A stretch of 64,000 nt of DNA from Symsagittifera roscoffensis (GCF_963678635.1 NC_087066.1:27595301-27659300); one strand, 5' to 3'; shown: positions 11,392 to 22,775, counted from the first letter of the stretch. Program-made: numbers and translations. The notes: a model not told the origin generated them from the sequence alone.

Positions 11392-13545
11392 TTATAAGTT
11401 CAATGGTTTTGCATGAAGTCCATTATCTTGTACTTGTCTTTTTGGATAAAAACAGCTTAGTCCTTTCTTTGTCTGTTCATATGTGTCGACCATATGATTT
11501 ATGGTTCTGAATCCTCTATTTGTAGATGTTAAGTTGATTGCTTCATCAATTACTCTCCTGTACTTCGATATGGGTCCCTCTCCAGAATCTTCGAAAAATC
11601 GCTTGTTTAATCCTTTACTGTTAAATTTGAACTTATCTGACTTGTTGTCATAGCAGCAATATGTCTTGCTACACAAACATAGCATTTCTGTACATCTAAA
11701 TACTTCTTTAAAAAGTCCCGGCTCCCGTTTATCATTCTTTTTATGCATACTGCAACACGTTCGAGGGATGAAATTAGATTTTGCATCCGCCTTGAAAAAG
11801 TCTCTGCAGTCATTTTCGCTCATTTTTTCCCAAGCAGCTCTCTTATCTGGTTTGATACAGTCGTATAAATTTTCTTCAGCAAGAGCTAAGAAAAGCGAGT
11901 CTGTGTCCATCTCTAACTCTTCAAATTTGTTTACATCACAGAATTCGTCGAGGAAGTTACAGTAGAGCTCTAACATTCTCAGTTTTGCATACTGAATTAT
12001 GAAAAAACCAACAATGATGGGTTCTCGATGGTCAATGGTTGATTTCAACAACTCCACCTCATATAAGTCCTTATCAACTGTGTTAAGTCTTTTAAACAGT
12101 GGTTCATTGATTGCCTTATGAGTTTTTTCATCGTTCAGATATTTTGTGATTGTATGCCTAGATCTATCCATGATCTGATATTCATACGAGGAATTACACA
12201 AAAATTTCATTGTTTCTGCTACACCTCCTGATAAAGGGTTTTCATCTCCTTCTCTTCTAGCATCAACCACTAACTGAACGAAATTATTAAGGCATTTCCG
12301 AGGAGAATATTGAACAAAACGGTAAATTTTGGTGCACTGCAATCCAAGTTCCATATAAAAGTTGAACAGAGGAGTTATAACTGTTCCATTTCCTAGCTGG
12401 AAACTAGATGTCAGCATTCTCTGAGCATGTTTTAACATTTCGTTCTCGATTGCATAAAGTTTCATAGAGTCTCCAATATCGTTTCTTCAAAGCTCAGTGA
12501 TTTTGAAAATTGGAGGAAAATTCGCAAATTTTGATTTCAGTTCATCTGGAACAACTAAGTCGCACTGAACGTAGCCAAAAAGATATCCATCTTTTATTTT
12601 TGCTAGAATGGAGTTTGTAGAAAGAGGTTTTTTATAGGGAAAGGGGGTTCTGACGTGATTTTTGATCTTGTCATTGGTTTTGAATTTTTCCCACCACTCA
12701 TACTCCCACATTTCGTTCATTTTGTATCCTTTCTCTTTTATGTATTCCCGCCTCATATCATCCATCTCTCTCTTCTTATTACCTCGTTCAATATCCTGAT
12801 ATGTTCAAGAGGGACGAGCTTCTTGACAAGAACAGAAGTGGTAGAAGTGGTCCCATTGCTTCAAACACTGTCTTACAGTGAGCACAATAACCGTCCACAT
12901 TAAAACAGTCGATTTTTTTCTCTTTTCCAGATGTGAAAAAGCTCTCAATTTTACATTCTGGTCTTGTTTCCTGATAGAAAGACATGACCATATTTTCAAA
13001 ACTGCGAGTTCGCCTGTGTCTAGCTTTAAGTTCTGCATATCGGTGTCAAACTCGCATCTCGTGTACAGTCCTGTTGGCATATCTTGACACATTGAGAAAT
13101 GGTAAAGCTGGCTTGCATCAATTTCAACGATTGATTTACAAACATTTGATGCATTTCTGATGTATGTCTTATCAACTACAGCTTTTCGAGTGAATACAAT
13201 GGAAGGTCCACCAGTCATAACCTGTCTAATTTTTACACATAAGTCTTTATCACTTTCGCACAATGGATAAAACTTATAATTTGTAGATTTGTGTAGACAA
13301 ATGTTTGCTAGATTTGGAAGTGTGCATCCAAGTTTCAACATATCTATCCACTTGTTATGATAAAACTCAATCATTTTTTGCATTGCCTCTAGGGTTGCAA
13401 CTACATCCTTGTTGTTGTACCATTTCAAAAAGTCATTCGTTTTTTCTTCCAAGTCTCTTGTAAGTAATTGTAATTATCCAAACCAGATGGAGGAACAGTC
13501 TTAGGGTTTGAAATTTTTTTAGTACCTGTTGTTCGTCAAGCCCAC
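11392..13545 (-). pseudogene. polB: Protein-primed DNA polymerase B, palm/C-terminal part (Polinton polB)
   Basis: The C-terminal two thirds of the replicative polymerase of Polintons, which copies the linear element from protein-primed ends. Reading on the minus strand, the frames 13,452-12,805, 12,765-12,487 and 12,465-11,392 carry the family-B motifs in order: motif A DASQLYHF (about 13,093-13,120), motif B KFLCNSSY (12,182-12,208) and motif C MDTDSLF (about 11,897-11,911). Frameshifts near 12,990-12,780 and 12,480 separate the pieces. The 5' end is cut by the internal tandem duplication: 13,325-13,545 repeats 17,130-17,353, and the rest of the N-terminal half lies 3.8 kb away at 17,130-19,515. 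The gene is oriented against the rest of the element, as usual for Polintons. Identity is firm; function is lost. Confidence 0.92.
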
Positions 13546-13901
13546 TCTTCTCATTTCTTGTTGATTATAAGTAAACTACTTAAAACCAGGCAAGAAATAA
13601 CTCCTTTAGAACAATTATTCCGGTGCCGAGCTGCGTACTGACAAATCTACATATTTCCACAGTCTCCACACTTTACTTTCTCATTTCGGTTAAGGGTAGA
13701 TATTATCTAAAAAAAATTGGGACCTAAAAAAGGTTCCAAAATTAAAAAATTTAAAGTACCAACTGAATGAAAATACTTACTTTTTTCTTTTCGTGAAGTC
13801 ACGAAATGTAAAGTTTGAAGTAAAACTCAATTGACTGTTTCTGATTGGCGAACAAAATGAATGATTTGACCCAATAAATTAAGCCTATTTATATTAACAC
13901 T

Positions 13902-14050
13902 GAAGTCATCGCCTACGCAATTTTCCTTTTATGGTAATGACGTCAATCTTTGAATAGAAGTGACGTCGCAGCCTAAGCAATTTTACTTTATGATTATGAC
14001 GTCATTCTATAATTAGAAGTGACGTCAGCACCCACGCAACATTCCTTTCT
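13902..14050. promoter_or_regulatory. CRE/ATF-like TGACGTCA array (U1)
   Basis: Two and a half ~60-bp tandem units contain TGACGTCA at 13,938, 13,997 and 14,020 and TGACGTCG at 13,961. The array sits just upstream of where polB (minus) would start and of a plus-strand frame, so a bidirectional promoter that binds bZIP factors is a reasonable inference. The same array is at 19,863-20,010 in U2. Confidence 0.6.
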
Positions 14051-14280
14051 ATCCCTAAAGAAATCAAAAACCAAACTGCAAAAAATGACTTTCAATTTTT
14101 AAGTACCTGCGACCATTTTTTGTGAAAAAAAGTGAATTTAATTTAATTGTGGACTATTTAACGAGCGCGAAATTGCGAAATTGGGATAATTAATGAGAGC
14201 TAAAATTCTAGTTTTCTACCAATCAGAACTCAGCAGTTTTTAGACATTTTTTTGGATCCGAAATATTCATTTTTGAAAAA

Positions 14281-14577
14281 TGTCAATTAAATTACATTTG
14301 AACTTTCTCGAGTTACTCTACAGGAAAGAAGAAAATATTTCGTGTTATTTCCTTATTGATGAAATAGATGTAGATTTTTACTTTTCATACTTTTTTGGAC
14401 GTTTATGTTGTCCAAAATAGAGTTCCCCGATTAAGTAAAGGTCTCTTTAGGGAAACTTACTCAATCAAAGAGTTTAATTTTGATCCACATATTGTGTATC
14501 GAAGCTATAAACTTACTGCTGAGTTACACCTGAGTTACTTACTGCTGAGACAAGAAAATGTTTTTAAATTATTTTAG
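14281..14577 (+). pseudogene. Small Polinton protein of unknown function, broken copy
   Basis: Corresponds to the intact 99-codon frame at 20,241-20,540 in U2. Here a small deletion in the T-rich stretch near 14,385 shifts the frame, leaving the open part 14,395-14,577 (VYVVQNRVPRLSKGLF onwards). No family recognised. Confidence 0.5.
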
Positions 14578-14579
14578 AA

Positions 14580-15929
14580 ATTTGAAGTTAATAAACTGTC
14601 GCACGATAATATTTCAAAGACTCTTTTAATTCCCTACCCAACTCCCAAATTTGACAAAACTCCCCAACAAAGTTCTTTATTCCTCCAATTTTTAAAGATT
14701 TTCAAAGTTCAAAATCTTGCATGATCAGGTTTGGAATCAGATTTCCAGAGATTTGCTTTGAAAAATTCATCAAATTTGAGTTATCCTTTCAAATCTACAT
14801 CAAAATCAAAGAACTTGACTATCCAATCAAAAATCAGCAATTCCTCATCGGTTATATACAACAATTCAATTAATTGATGAAAAAAATTGTAGAGATGCTA
14901 CTTTTTATTAATTTTCCTTCTTTTGTTACTTGTAACGGCAATATTTCTTGTTTTTACAGCATAAAATGGAGCTTTGTATCCGATTGGACACGAGTTTTCT
15001 ATAAAAATTCCATAAAAGGAAACTGAAATCTGATTGAACACGACTACAATCCAAATAAAGAAAATCCATTCTGATTGGTTAAACCCATACATTCCAGTTG
15101 AAAGTACCCCTCTCTGTTAACTAAAAATTATGTTTTTTTTTCAACTTAACTACCGTCAACTACCTCCTCTCTCAGCTCTAAATACATTAATTTCAACTTA
15201 ACCACCGTCAACTAACTCCCTCTCAACTGTTAACAATATTTATACTCTGTATCGTTAACTCAACTTTGCTCAGTAAATGAAAATCTTTGTTTTGATTTTG
15301 ATCATAGGAAAATCTCTTTTTTGCATGTATATTGATCAAAAATATTGGAAAAACAATGTATTAAGATAGGGAATAGCACTCAAAGTCAGCAATTATGAAA
15401 AAATTTAAGAAATAATTTAACAAGTTTTCTACAATAAAATTTTGCAATTTTTGCATATAGATAAGAAAAAAAGAAGTTAGATTTTTGCTTTTTTTTTAAA
15501 AAAAACCACGAAAAAACTTGCGTCTAACAATAAAAATTTTTGAAAATTTTTGCGCATTTGTTACAAAAACCAAAACAGTTTTTACATCTTGTATAAAAGT
15601 TTATTTAAATTTTGAAACGTGCTGAAAAAATCAAACCAAAATTTGCATCTTGCGAAAAAACTCTGAGTTAATTTTTGCACTCATGTTGAAAATTACAAAT
15701 TTAATCGTTGAAATTTCGTTCCCAACGAAATAGAGTTTGCTAAGAACCAAAAAAGAATTGGGAGATTTTCTTGGTCCCAAAAACCCTACAACGGAAAAAT
15801 TTACTTTGAACCTTGCTTCCAATTGCTAAAGAAAAATGATTCGGGACAAATCAAAAAAATCCAGCAAGTCTATCTTGGTGAAAAAAAAAGTGAAAAGGAT
15901 ATCAGCAATACGGAATACTGTTATTCACG
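14580..15929. other. Non-coding AT-rich region of U1
   Basis: No gene is supported. Notable content: two direct ACCGTCAACTA-containing segments (about 15,136-15,159 and 15,190-15,213) that in U2 lie upstream of the 166-aa gene; the U1 deletion join near 15,275; and an internal copy of the TIR motif ATTAAGATAGGGAATA at 15,360-15,375. Confidence 0.55.
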
Positions 15930-16238
15930 ATGCTGAAAAACCTTGGACTCGTTCCTGTATTGGAACCATATTCTGACAAAGACTCAACCATGGAGCAGGA
16001 ACTTGCGAACTGTCATGCGGTGTATGACGTAGCAACATACAAGAAGAGAAGGGTGTGTGTCACAATCAAGAAGTACAGTGTGAACAAGCCACCCTACATT
16101 CAGATTCGACTCTTCAGTGCAAAACAGAACGAAGTCTTGAAGCAAGTTGCCTATGTCAACTATACTTTGAACGAATTCAAAGAACTCGCCCAATTCTTGG
16201 GAGATTTTATGTTTGTTGAGAACAGTAATGATCAATAA
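15930..16238 (+). CDS. Small basic protein, possibly PC4-like, U1 copy
   Basis: An intact 102-aa frame from ATG (MLKNLGLVPVLEPYSDKDST) to TAA. The frame is closed by TGA just upstream, so the ATG is the likely start. The C-terminal half (VCVTIKKYSVNKPPYIQIRL to ELAQFL) has an alternating beta pattern ending in a helix, which weakly recalls the single-stranded-DNA-binding PC4/p15 fold. That is an inference. The U2 copy (22,776-23,084) is equally open and differs at only a few residues, so this is among the best preserved genes of the element. If PC4-like, a role in element replication or transcription would fit. Confidence 0.55.
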   Translation: MLKNLGLVPVLEPYSDKDSTMEQELANCHAVYDVATYKKRRVCVTIKKYSVNKPPYIQIRLFSAKQNEVLKQVAYVNYTLNEFKELAQFLGDFMFVENSNDQ

Positions 16239-16514
16239 TTTTGTTCTCTGATGTTATTATAGTAATGTAATTCAAATATTCATCTCCTCGAATCATTTTT
16301 TAAAATTTCTTTGAGCTCAGCAGTATGAGTTGGAACATTGGTTTTTCCAGAAATCTTGTTTGAAAGCTTCAAAATTAATTGGGACTTTTTCATATCGTCT
16401 TACAAGAAAAGTCCCAGAAGTTTTCACTAACAGTTTTGGAATCTCAAAATTTACAAAAATTGTAAGATTTGGATACAGAATCATAAATTTCTCAATTTAA
16501 GTGGAGTTTGCATA

Positions 16515-16754
16515 ATGGAAGACGAAAATTTTTTTGCAAGTTATTGTTCAGATATTAAAAAAATAGATCTTATAGAGTATCGTAGAAAAGGAAACATTTA
16601 GAAAAACAAACAAAAACTTCAGTTGGAAAAAGAAGAGTATGATAAACTGGTTGATTTTATGCCCTCGGTTTTGTCTTATATTGAAACATTCAAAAAAACT
16701 TGTATCATTTTTGATGAATGCACTGTAGAAAATGAACGTTCAGAAATTGAATAA
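16515..16754 (+). pseudogene. Small charged protein, possibly PC4-like, U1 copy
   Basis: An ATG-started frame MEDENFFASYCSDIKKIDLI is interrupted by TAG at about 16,599 (the U2 copy has TGG) and then continues as LQLEKEEYDKLVDF. The layout, a strand-forming IDLIEYRR followed by a helix, could be a second PC4-like protein; weak inference. About 80 residues in total. U2 has its own, different frameshift (see 23,366). Confidence 0.45.
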
Positions 16755-17040
16755 AATTCTCAGAAATTTTGATTTGATTAAGTATGACTTTTCATCAAAT
16801 ACAAAAAGAAAAAATTATTTTCTTTGTACCTGTGTTGTTTTGGACCCGAACATAAATTTGAATGAAATGGACCAAAAATTTCCTTTTGGGGGTCTAATTG
16901 GATGCGGAGATTCCTGTATGGATTACTTTTTGAAAAATTTTCAGACTTCATGCAATTTTACATGATGCAGCTGGATCTGTGAATTCTACTGTTTATAAGG
17001 GACCTGGTTAGTGTTATGTTTTACCTAGATTTCCAAGTTC
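16732..17040 (+). pseudogene. Small conserved Polinton protein of unknown function, U1 copy
   Basis: An open frame from ATG 16,732 to 16,965 (MNVQKLNKILRNFDLIKYDF, then FPFGGLIGCGDSCMDYF), after which a frameshift leads into FRLHAILHDAAGSVNS and KGPG. It overlaps the end of the preceding frame by a few codons, as in compact viral gene blocks. The U2 copy at 23,590-23,960 is similarly damaged. Function unknown. Confidence 0.4.
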
Positions 17041-17129
17041 TTGTTTTCTTGGTCACGTGACTGGATTGTTCTTCTGTTTATATGTTAAATTTTTTGCTTC
17101 ATCAGTATATGCATTATTCGATTGTTAGT

Positions 17130-19515
17130 CATCCAAGTTTCAACATATCTATCCCCTTGTTATGATAAAACTGAATCATTTTTTACATTGCCTCTACGGC
17201 TGCAACTACATCCTTGTTGTTGTACCACTTCAAAAAGTCTTTGAACACTGTCATTCGGTTTTTCTTCCAAGTCTCTTGTAAGTAATTGTAATTATCCAAA
17301 CCAGATGGAGGAACAGTCTTAATTTGAATTTTTTTAGCACCTGTTGTTCGTCAAGCCCACTCTTTCTAAGCTTCTCATAATCAAGGAAGTCTAGCGGATT
17401 GTTGTTTCTAAGTTTACTGAAAAAGGCTTCATACGGTGGCAATTCAGGAAAGTCAAGTTTGTCTGGGTTATCACGCCACTCATAGGGAAAGAATCCTTTC
17501 GTTTCGCTAGCTTAATAGGCTTTTAGAAAGGAGTCCAGAATGGTTGCTCCACCCAGAAACTTCACATTGTCGAGAAATTGTACATCTCCAAACTTGAAAG
17601 ATTTTAAGTCATTTACTTTTTTGATGATGGATGTTTCTTGTTCTTTATCGCGAGTCAAATAGGGGATTAGGAAGGACTTGATCAAATTCAAATCGTACCG
17701 CTATTAAATCCAAAAACAAGTAATGTGTTTACATATCTCTCCAGATATTGTTTCAAATCAATGAGTTGATTTTTTTGAATTCGCAAGAATTGTGCTGACA
17801 TATCCGCTTCCTCCGAATCTTCAATGCATTCGTCTTTGTACTCGAATTTGTTACTTGAATAATTTTTACCACGTTCGTTTAGCTGATCAAAGATCTTTTT
17901 CATTCTTTCATTGACAGCTACTTCAATACCTTGAATTTTTGTTCTCATCTCCAGCTGACTTTTCTCAGCCAACAGTTAGAGTTTGCTTACAAAATCAATA
18001 GTCAAGTTCTGTGGATCCTTGTTGTACAAAATGATGGGTTCATCAATCAGGTTTGATGATATAGAGACTGAAATTGGTACATGTTTTCCGATCCAGGTAG
18101 TAGTTTGCGTCTCTTTTTGATCCTCTGTAGGAACACAAATCGACTCAAAGTCGAAAATTGCTAGATTATTGAAAAGCTTGTTGCCTTCAGAAACTGGAAA
18201 ACTGAATCCCTCTAGCTTTTCAAACAAGGTTTCGCGAAGCTCATAGACGTTCTTTGGGTAAATATGTTTCACTCGGTCCTTCCATCTCAGAAGATGTTTG
18301 TTGAAGAATTTATCACAACTAGGACACCGGAAACACTTGAAGAAAGAATCAAAATTATTTGTATGAATGATATGATTGTCAAATCTCAATAGTTTGACTG
18401 TTTTGTCAAATCTTCCATAATTCGTCGAGCTAGTTCTCCTACATATTTTCCTTGCATCTCAGAAGATGTTTCTTGAAGAAAGTATCACAACTAGGACACC
18501 GGAAACACTTGAAGAAAGAATCAATATCATTTGATAAATCTAAATAATTTGACTATTTTGTCAATTCTTTCAATATTTCGTCGAGCTAGTTCTCCTACAT
18601 ATTCTCCTTCTTGGATATCGAAATCGTATATAAAGATGTTCCTTTGAACAATTTCCTCGACAGCAGGTAAGTCTTCTACTGAAACTTCACGAAAACTCTT
18701 AGGATCATAACCAGACTTTGATACAAATTCTGTAAAATATCTAGAAGTGTGACTGTCGAGATCATTATGTCCGTTCATGTACTTGGTCAATGCACGGAAA
18801 ACACACAAATGATCTTTGTAAGGTTCCTTGTCTTTGTTAGATAAATGACAGTTCAGTTGCGTATTTTGTAGTAAGGGTTCGGGTAAGACAGAGTCCGGAC
18901 ATTCCATGGGTATGTTTTTCAGCAAATGTTAATATTAATTTGAATCGCCACTTTCTGTTCTGGCGTTCTTGGGTACATTGCTCAACAATATCAAGTTTTT
19001 CTACTTTTCTTTGGATTGTTATCTAATCGCTTTCGTACAGAGTAAGTGAAATTTTTTGTGAGTGATTACCGAGTATTGTTTTCATGAGCGTAGAAATATC
19101 GATATTCACCAGTCTCAATGTTTCGAAGAACAAAACCCAAAGCAATGTTGATTTTAGCTGCAGAATCGAGCTTGTTTAAGAGTTCTTCAAGTTTCTCGTT
19201 GATTATTTTAGTGTCTAATTTAGAAATTTGGAAGTTAAATACCTTATGTCTCCCTTTTTCTATCTCCGTATCCACCAGAAAATGTTGACAAGCACTAAGT
19301 TCCTCCTTTAGTTTTTCACCATCTTCTCCTTCTTCCTCCTCAATCTTGTTCAAGTTGGCCACCGTATCACTGGGTTTCCGTTGTTTTGCTCCATGTTTTT
19401 TTCTCTGATGTTGTTGGAGAGAGTAGTAACTTGGGAACTCTTGTTCAAAAAAAGGACAAACCGTCGACTGCTTCCAACTTGGTTGAGCATGCTTCTTAGC
19501 CATCTGATAGCTCAT
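17130..19515 (-). pseudogene. polB: Protein-primed DNA polymerase B, N-terminal and exonuclease part
   Basis: The 5' half of polB, reading leftwards from ATG at about 19,515. Pieces in order: a C2H2-like finger (CPFFEQEFPSYYSLQQHQ) and a domain ending GFVLRNIETGEYRYFYAHEN (19,515-19,066); a region with LPEPLLQNTQLNC and DHLCVFRAL (18,925-18,527); a Cys pair CPSC followed by the exonuclease motif FDFES (18,389-17,976); a second exonuclease segment FGFNSG (about 17,700); and PPYEAFFSKLRNNNPLDFLD (17,442 onwards). Frameshifts and stops separate the pieces. An extra ~170-bp tandem duplication (18,283-18,454 / 18,455-18,608) breaks the middle. The gene stops at the U1/U2 boundary; its continuation is at 13,324 and below. 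Confidence 0.9.
18283..18608. repeat. ~170-bp tandem duplication inside polB
   Basis: CATCTCAGAAGATGTTT starts both copies (18,283 and 18,455), and both end near TCTCCTACATATT. It duplicates the CPSC and RIDKIVKL coding segments and disrupts the reading frame. Confidence 0.8.
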
Positions 19516-19862
19516 TTCTTGTTGATTATAAGTAAACTACTTACAACCAGGCAAGAAATAACTCCTTTAGAACAATTTTTCCGGTGCCGAGCTGCGTACT
19601 GACAAATCTACATATTTCCACAGTCTCCACACTTTACTTTCTCATTTCGGTTAAGGGTAGATATTATCTAAAAAAAATTGGGACCTAAAAAATGTTCCAA
19701 AATTAAAAAATTTAAAGTACCAACTGAATGAAAATACTTACATTTTTCTTTTCGTGAAGTAACGAAATGTAAAGTCTGAAGTAAAACTCAATTGACTGTT
19801 ACTGATTGGCAAACAAAATGAATGATTTGACCCAATAAGTTAAGCGTATTTATATTAACACT
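19516..19862. other. polB upstream region, U2
   Basis: The sequence between the polB ATG and the CRE array, conserved in U1 at 13,551-13,901. No gene; presumably leader and promoter sequence. Confidence 0.4.
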
Positions 19863-20010
19863 GAAGTCATCGCCTACGCAATTTTCCTTTTATGGTAATG
19901 ACGTCATTCTTTGAACAGAAGTGACGTCACAGCCTAAGCACTTTTTCTTTATGGTTATGACGTCATTCTATAATTAAAAGTGACGTCAGCACCCACGCAA
20001 CATTCATTTC
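19863..20010. promoter_or_regulatory. CRE/ATF-like TGACGTCA array (U2)
   Basis: Four exact TGACGTCA sites at 19,899, 19,922, 19,958 and 19,981, about 350 bp upstream of the polB start (leftwards) and 250 bp upstream of the plus-strand ATG at 20,241. This is a divergent-promoter position. Confidence 0.62.
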
Positions 20011-20240
20011 TACCCCTAAAGAAATCAAAAACCAAACTGCGAAAAATGACTTTCAATTTTTAAGTACCTGCGACCATTTTTCGTGAAAAAAGGTGAATTT
20101 AATTTAAATGTGGACTTTTTAACGAGCGCGAAATTGCGAACTTGGGATAATTAATGAGCGCAAAAATCCTAGTTTTCTACCAATCAGAACTCAGCAGTTT
20201 TTAGACATTTTTTTGGATCCGAAATATTCATTTTTGAAAA

Positions 20241-20540
20241 ATGTCAATTAAAAAACATTTGAAGTTTCTCGAGTTACTCTACAAGAAAGAAGAAAATATT
20301 TCGTGTAATTTCCTTATTGATGAAATAGATGTAGATTTTTACTTTTTTCATACTTTTTTGGACGTTTATGTTGTCCAAAATAGAGTTCCCCGACTAAGTA
20401 AAGGTCTCTTTAGGGTAACTTACTCAATCAAAGAGTTTATTTTTGATCCACATATTGCGTATCAAAGCTATAAACTTACTGCTGAGTTACACCTGAGTTA
20501 CTTACTGCTGAGACAAGAAAAATTTTTTAAATTATTTTAG
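20241..20540 (+). CDS. Small Polinton protein of unknown function
   Basis: An intact 99-aa frame from ATG (MSIKKHLKFLELLYKKEENI) to TAG. It has hydrophobic-aromatic patches (FYFFHTFLDVYVV) and a helix-like C-terminus (AELHLSYLLLRQE). It lies immediately downstream of the TGACGTCA array and diverges from polB, so it may be an early gene under the same control. I do not recognise a family; the U1 copy is frameshifted. Confidence 0.5.
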   Translation: MSIKKHLKFLELLYKKEENISCNFLIDEIDVDFYFFHTFLDVYVVQNRVPRLSKGLFRVTYSIKEFIFDPHIAYQSYKLTAELHLSYLLLRQEKFFKLF

Positions 20541-21097
20541 AAATTTGAAGTTAATAAAAAGTCGTACGATAATATTTCAAGGACTCTTTTCATTCCCTAC
20601 CCAACTCCCAAATTTGACAAAACTCCCCAGCAAAGTTCTTTATTCCTCCAATTTTTAAAGATTTTCAAAGTTCAAAATCTTTCATGATCAGGTTTGGAAT
20701 CAGATTTCCAGAGATTTGCTTTGAAAAATTCATCAAATTTGAGTTATCTACAAATCTACATCAAAATTAAAGAACTTGACTATCCACTCAAAAATCAGCA
20801 ATACCTCATCGGTTATATACAAAAATTCAATTAATTGATAAAAAAAATTGTAGAGATCCTAATTTTATTAATTTTCCTTCTTTCTTTACTTGTATCGGCA
20901 ATATTTCTTGTTTTTACAGCATAAAATGGAGCTTTGTTTTCGATTGGACACGAGTTTTCTATAAAAATTCCTTAAAAGGAAACTGAAATCTGATTGGACA
21001 CGACTACAATCCAAATAAAGAAAATCCATTCTGATTGGTTAAACCCATACATTCCAGTTGAAAGTACCCCTCTCTCTTAACTAAAAATTGTTTTTTT
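20541..21097. other. Non-coding AT-rich region of U2
   Basis: The counterpart of 14,580-15,134. No gene or structured element recognised. Confidence 0.4.
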
Positions 21098-21235
21098 TTT
21101 CAACTTAACTACCGTCAACTACCTCCTCTCTCAGCTCTAAATACATTAATTTCAACTAAACCACCGTCAACTAAATCCCTCTCAACTGTTAACCTTGTTT
21201 GTAATCTGTATCGTTAACTCAACTTATTGCTCAAA
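21098..21235 (+). promoter_or_regulatory. Candidate promoter with repeated ACCGTCAACTA
   Basis: Two direct ~24-bp repeats (21,098-21,121 and 21,150-21,173) share CCGTCAACTA, followed by CTCAACTGTTAAC and the ATG of the 166-aa gene. The position suggests promoter elements; no factor can be named. Confidence 0.4.
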
Positions 21236-21736
21236 ATGATCTTCTCAGTAGAAAACAACAACCTTATGTTCTCGGTAGAATTTTCGACTGATTTAGTACA
21301 AATCCAAGTGCGAGAAACAGTTTGTGAAATTTTTCTGGCACAAATGGACATCCCAATCAAATTCTGGCACATGGTGGAAGTGATGCGCAGGGATTTCAAC
21401 GAACATCATATAACGCAATTACCCCCTACAGAGAACCAACTTGGAGAAATGCAAATGATGGAGGAAGTCGCCGAGCATGTGGGAATGAACTACCCCGAAA
21501 CTCCTGACTCTAGATATGTGGCTCATCCATTCGACGATTTCCTCTTTCCTTGGGAAGAGGGATCTGTGGACAACCCAATTACCATCGAAGAGGATGAGGG
21601 GTTCTCTGAGCCAAGAAATCCAGTCAGCGAACCACCAAGACAACCACCAGTGATAGAGGCAAGACCAGCTTTGCGCTCCATTGAGAACTTGCAAAATTTT
21701 GAGAACTCAGCTGCTCGACAGCTCTTTGATTTGTAA
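21236..21736 (+). CDS. Intact 166-aa cargo-like protein, unknown function
   Basis: Starts at ATG 21,236 (MIFSVENNNLMFSVEFSTDL); the frame is open a few codons further upstream but without an ATG. The N-terminal ~60 residues look folded (VRETVCEIFLAQMDIPIKFW). The C-terminal part is acidic and Pro-rich (ITIEEDEGFSEP, SEPPRQPPVIEA), as in unstructured activation or interaction regions. There is no signal peptide or membrane segment. Composition is less AT-rich than the surroundings and the frame is undamaged inside an otherwise ruined element. It is present only in U2. No homologue recognised; it could be captured host cargo or an element-specific regulator. Confidence 0.6.
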   Translation: MIFSVENNNLMFSVEFSTDLVQIQVRETVCEIFLAQMDIPIKFWHMVEVMRRDFNEHHITQLPPTENQLGEMQMMEEVAEHVGMNYPETPDSRYVAHPFDDFLFPWEEGSVDNPITIEEDEGFSEPRNPVSEPPRQPPVIEARPALRSIENLQNFENSAARQLFDL

Positions 21737-22775
21737 ATAAATTGGTTATTGTCTTGTGTTTTGTAATTTATTTTCTTTGCATCTAGTAATTTTAATTTAA
21801 AGAGATAGGAACAAAGAGATCATAGAAAAGTTTATTAAAAAATTTAAAAGGTAGAAATTTGTTATAAAAGAAACTATTTATGCATCTGGTAAATACTTTT
21901 ACAGAATTTTGTTAGAAAGATGGCAAAAAAATTGAACCAATTTTTGCAAGCATGTTAAAAACTTTACATTATTTTTTGCACCATGCAAAAATTTGCATAA
22001 TTTGTTTGCACATTTGTTCAAAAAATCAAAGAAAAAATCTCGCAAATTAAGAAAAACTTCATTAAGTTTTTTCGCATTTTAAAGAAAACTGAAAGAAGAT
22101 TTTCTTGCATTGATAATAATTAAAGTAAATGAAAATCTTTGTTTTGATTTTGGTCATAAGAAAATCTCTTTTTTGCATGTATATTGATCAAAAATATTGG
22201 AAAAACAATGTATTAAGGGAATAGCACTCAAACTCAGCAATTATGAAAAATTTTAGCATTAATTTAACAAGTTTTTTACAATAAAATTTTGCAATTTTTG
22301 CATATACATAAGAAAAAAAGAAGTTGGATTTTTGCTTTTGTTTTCAAAAAACGACGCAAAAACTTGCATCTAACAATAAAACTTGTTAAAAAAATTGCTC
22401 ACTTGTTAAAAAAACCAAAACAGTTTTTACATCTTGTATAAAAGTTTATTTAAATTTTTGCAAACGTGCTGAAAAAATCAAACCAAAATTTGCATCTTGC
22501 GAAAAAACTCTGAGTTAATTTTTGCACTCATGTTGAAAATTACAAATTTAATCGTTGAAATTTCCTTCCCAACGAAATAGAGTTTGCTAAGAACCAAAAA
22601 AGAATTGGGAGATTTTCTTGGTCCCAAAAACCCTACAACGGAAAAATTTACTTTGAACCTTGCTTCCAATTGCTAAAGAAAAATGATTCGGGACAAATCA
22701 AAAAAATCCAGCAAGTCTATCTTGGTGAAAAAAAAGTGAAAAGGATATCAGCAATACGGAATACTGTTATTCACG
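21737..22775. other. AT-rich spacer between the cargo gene and the 102-aa gene
   Basis: No gene. It includes the U2-specific end of the 0.89-kb block (to about 22,127) and a damaged copy of the TIR motif (ATGTATTAAGGGAATA at 22,208). Confidence 0.45.

Larger units (their letters stand above)
13325..17129. repeat. Internal tandem duplication, unit U1 (shortened)
   Basis: U1 ends and U2 (17,130-23,984) begins at ...GATTGTTAGTC / ATCCAAGTTTCAAC. U1 matches U2 closely but lacks two blocks present in U2: about 17,354-19,510 (polB N-terminus) and about 21,236-22,127 (the 166-aa gene). Short microhomologies (CTCAT; A-rich) sit at both deletion joins. Confidence 0.85.
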
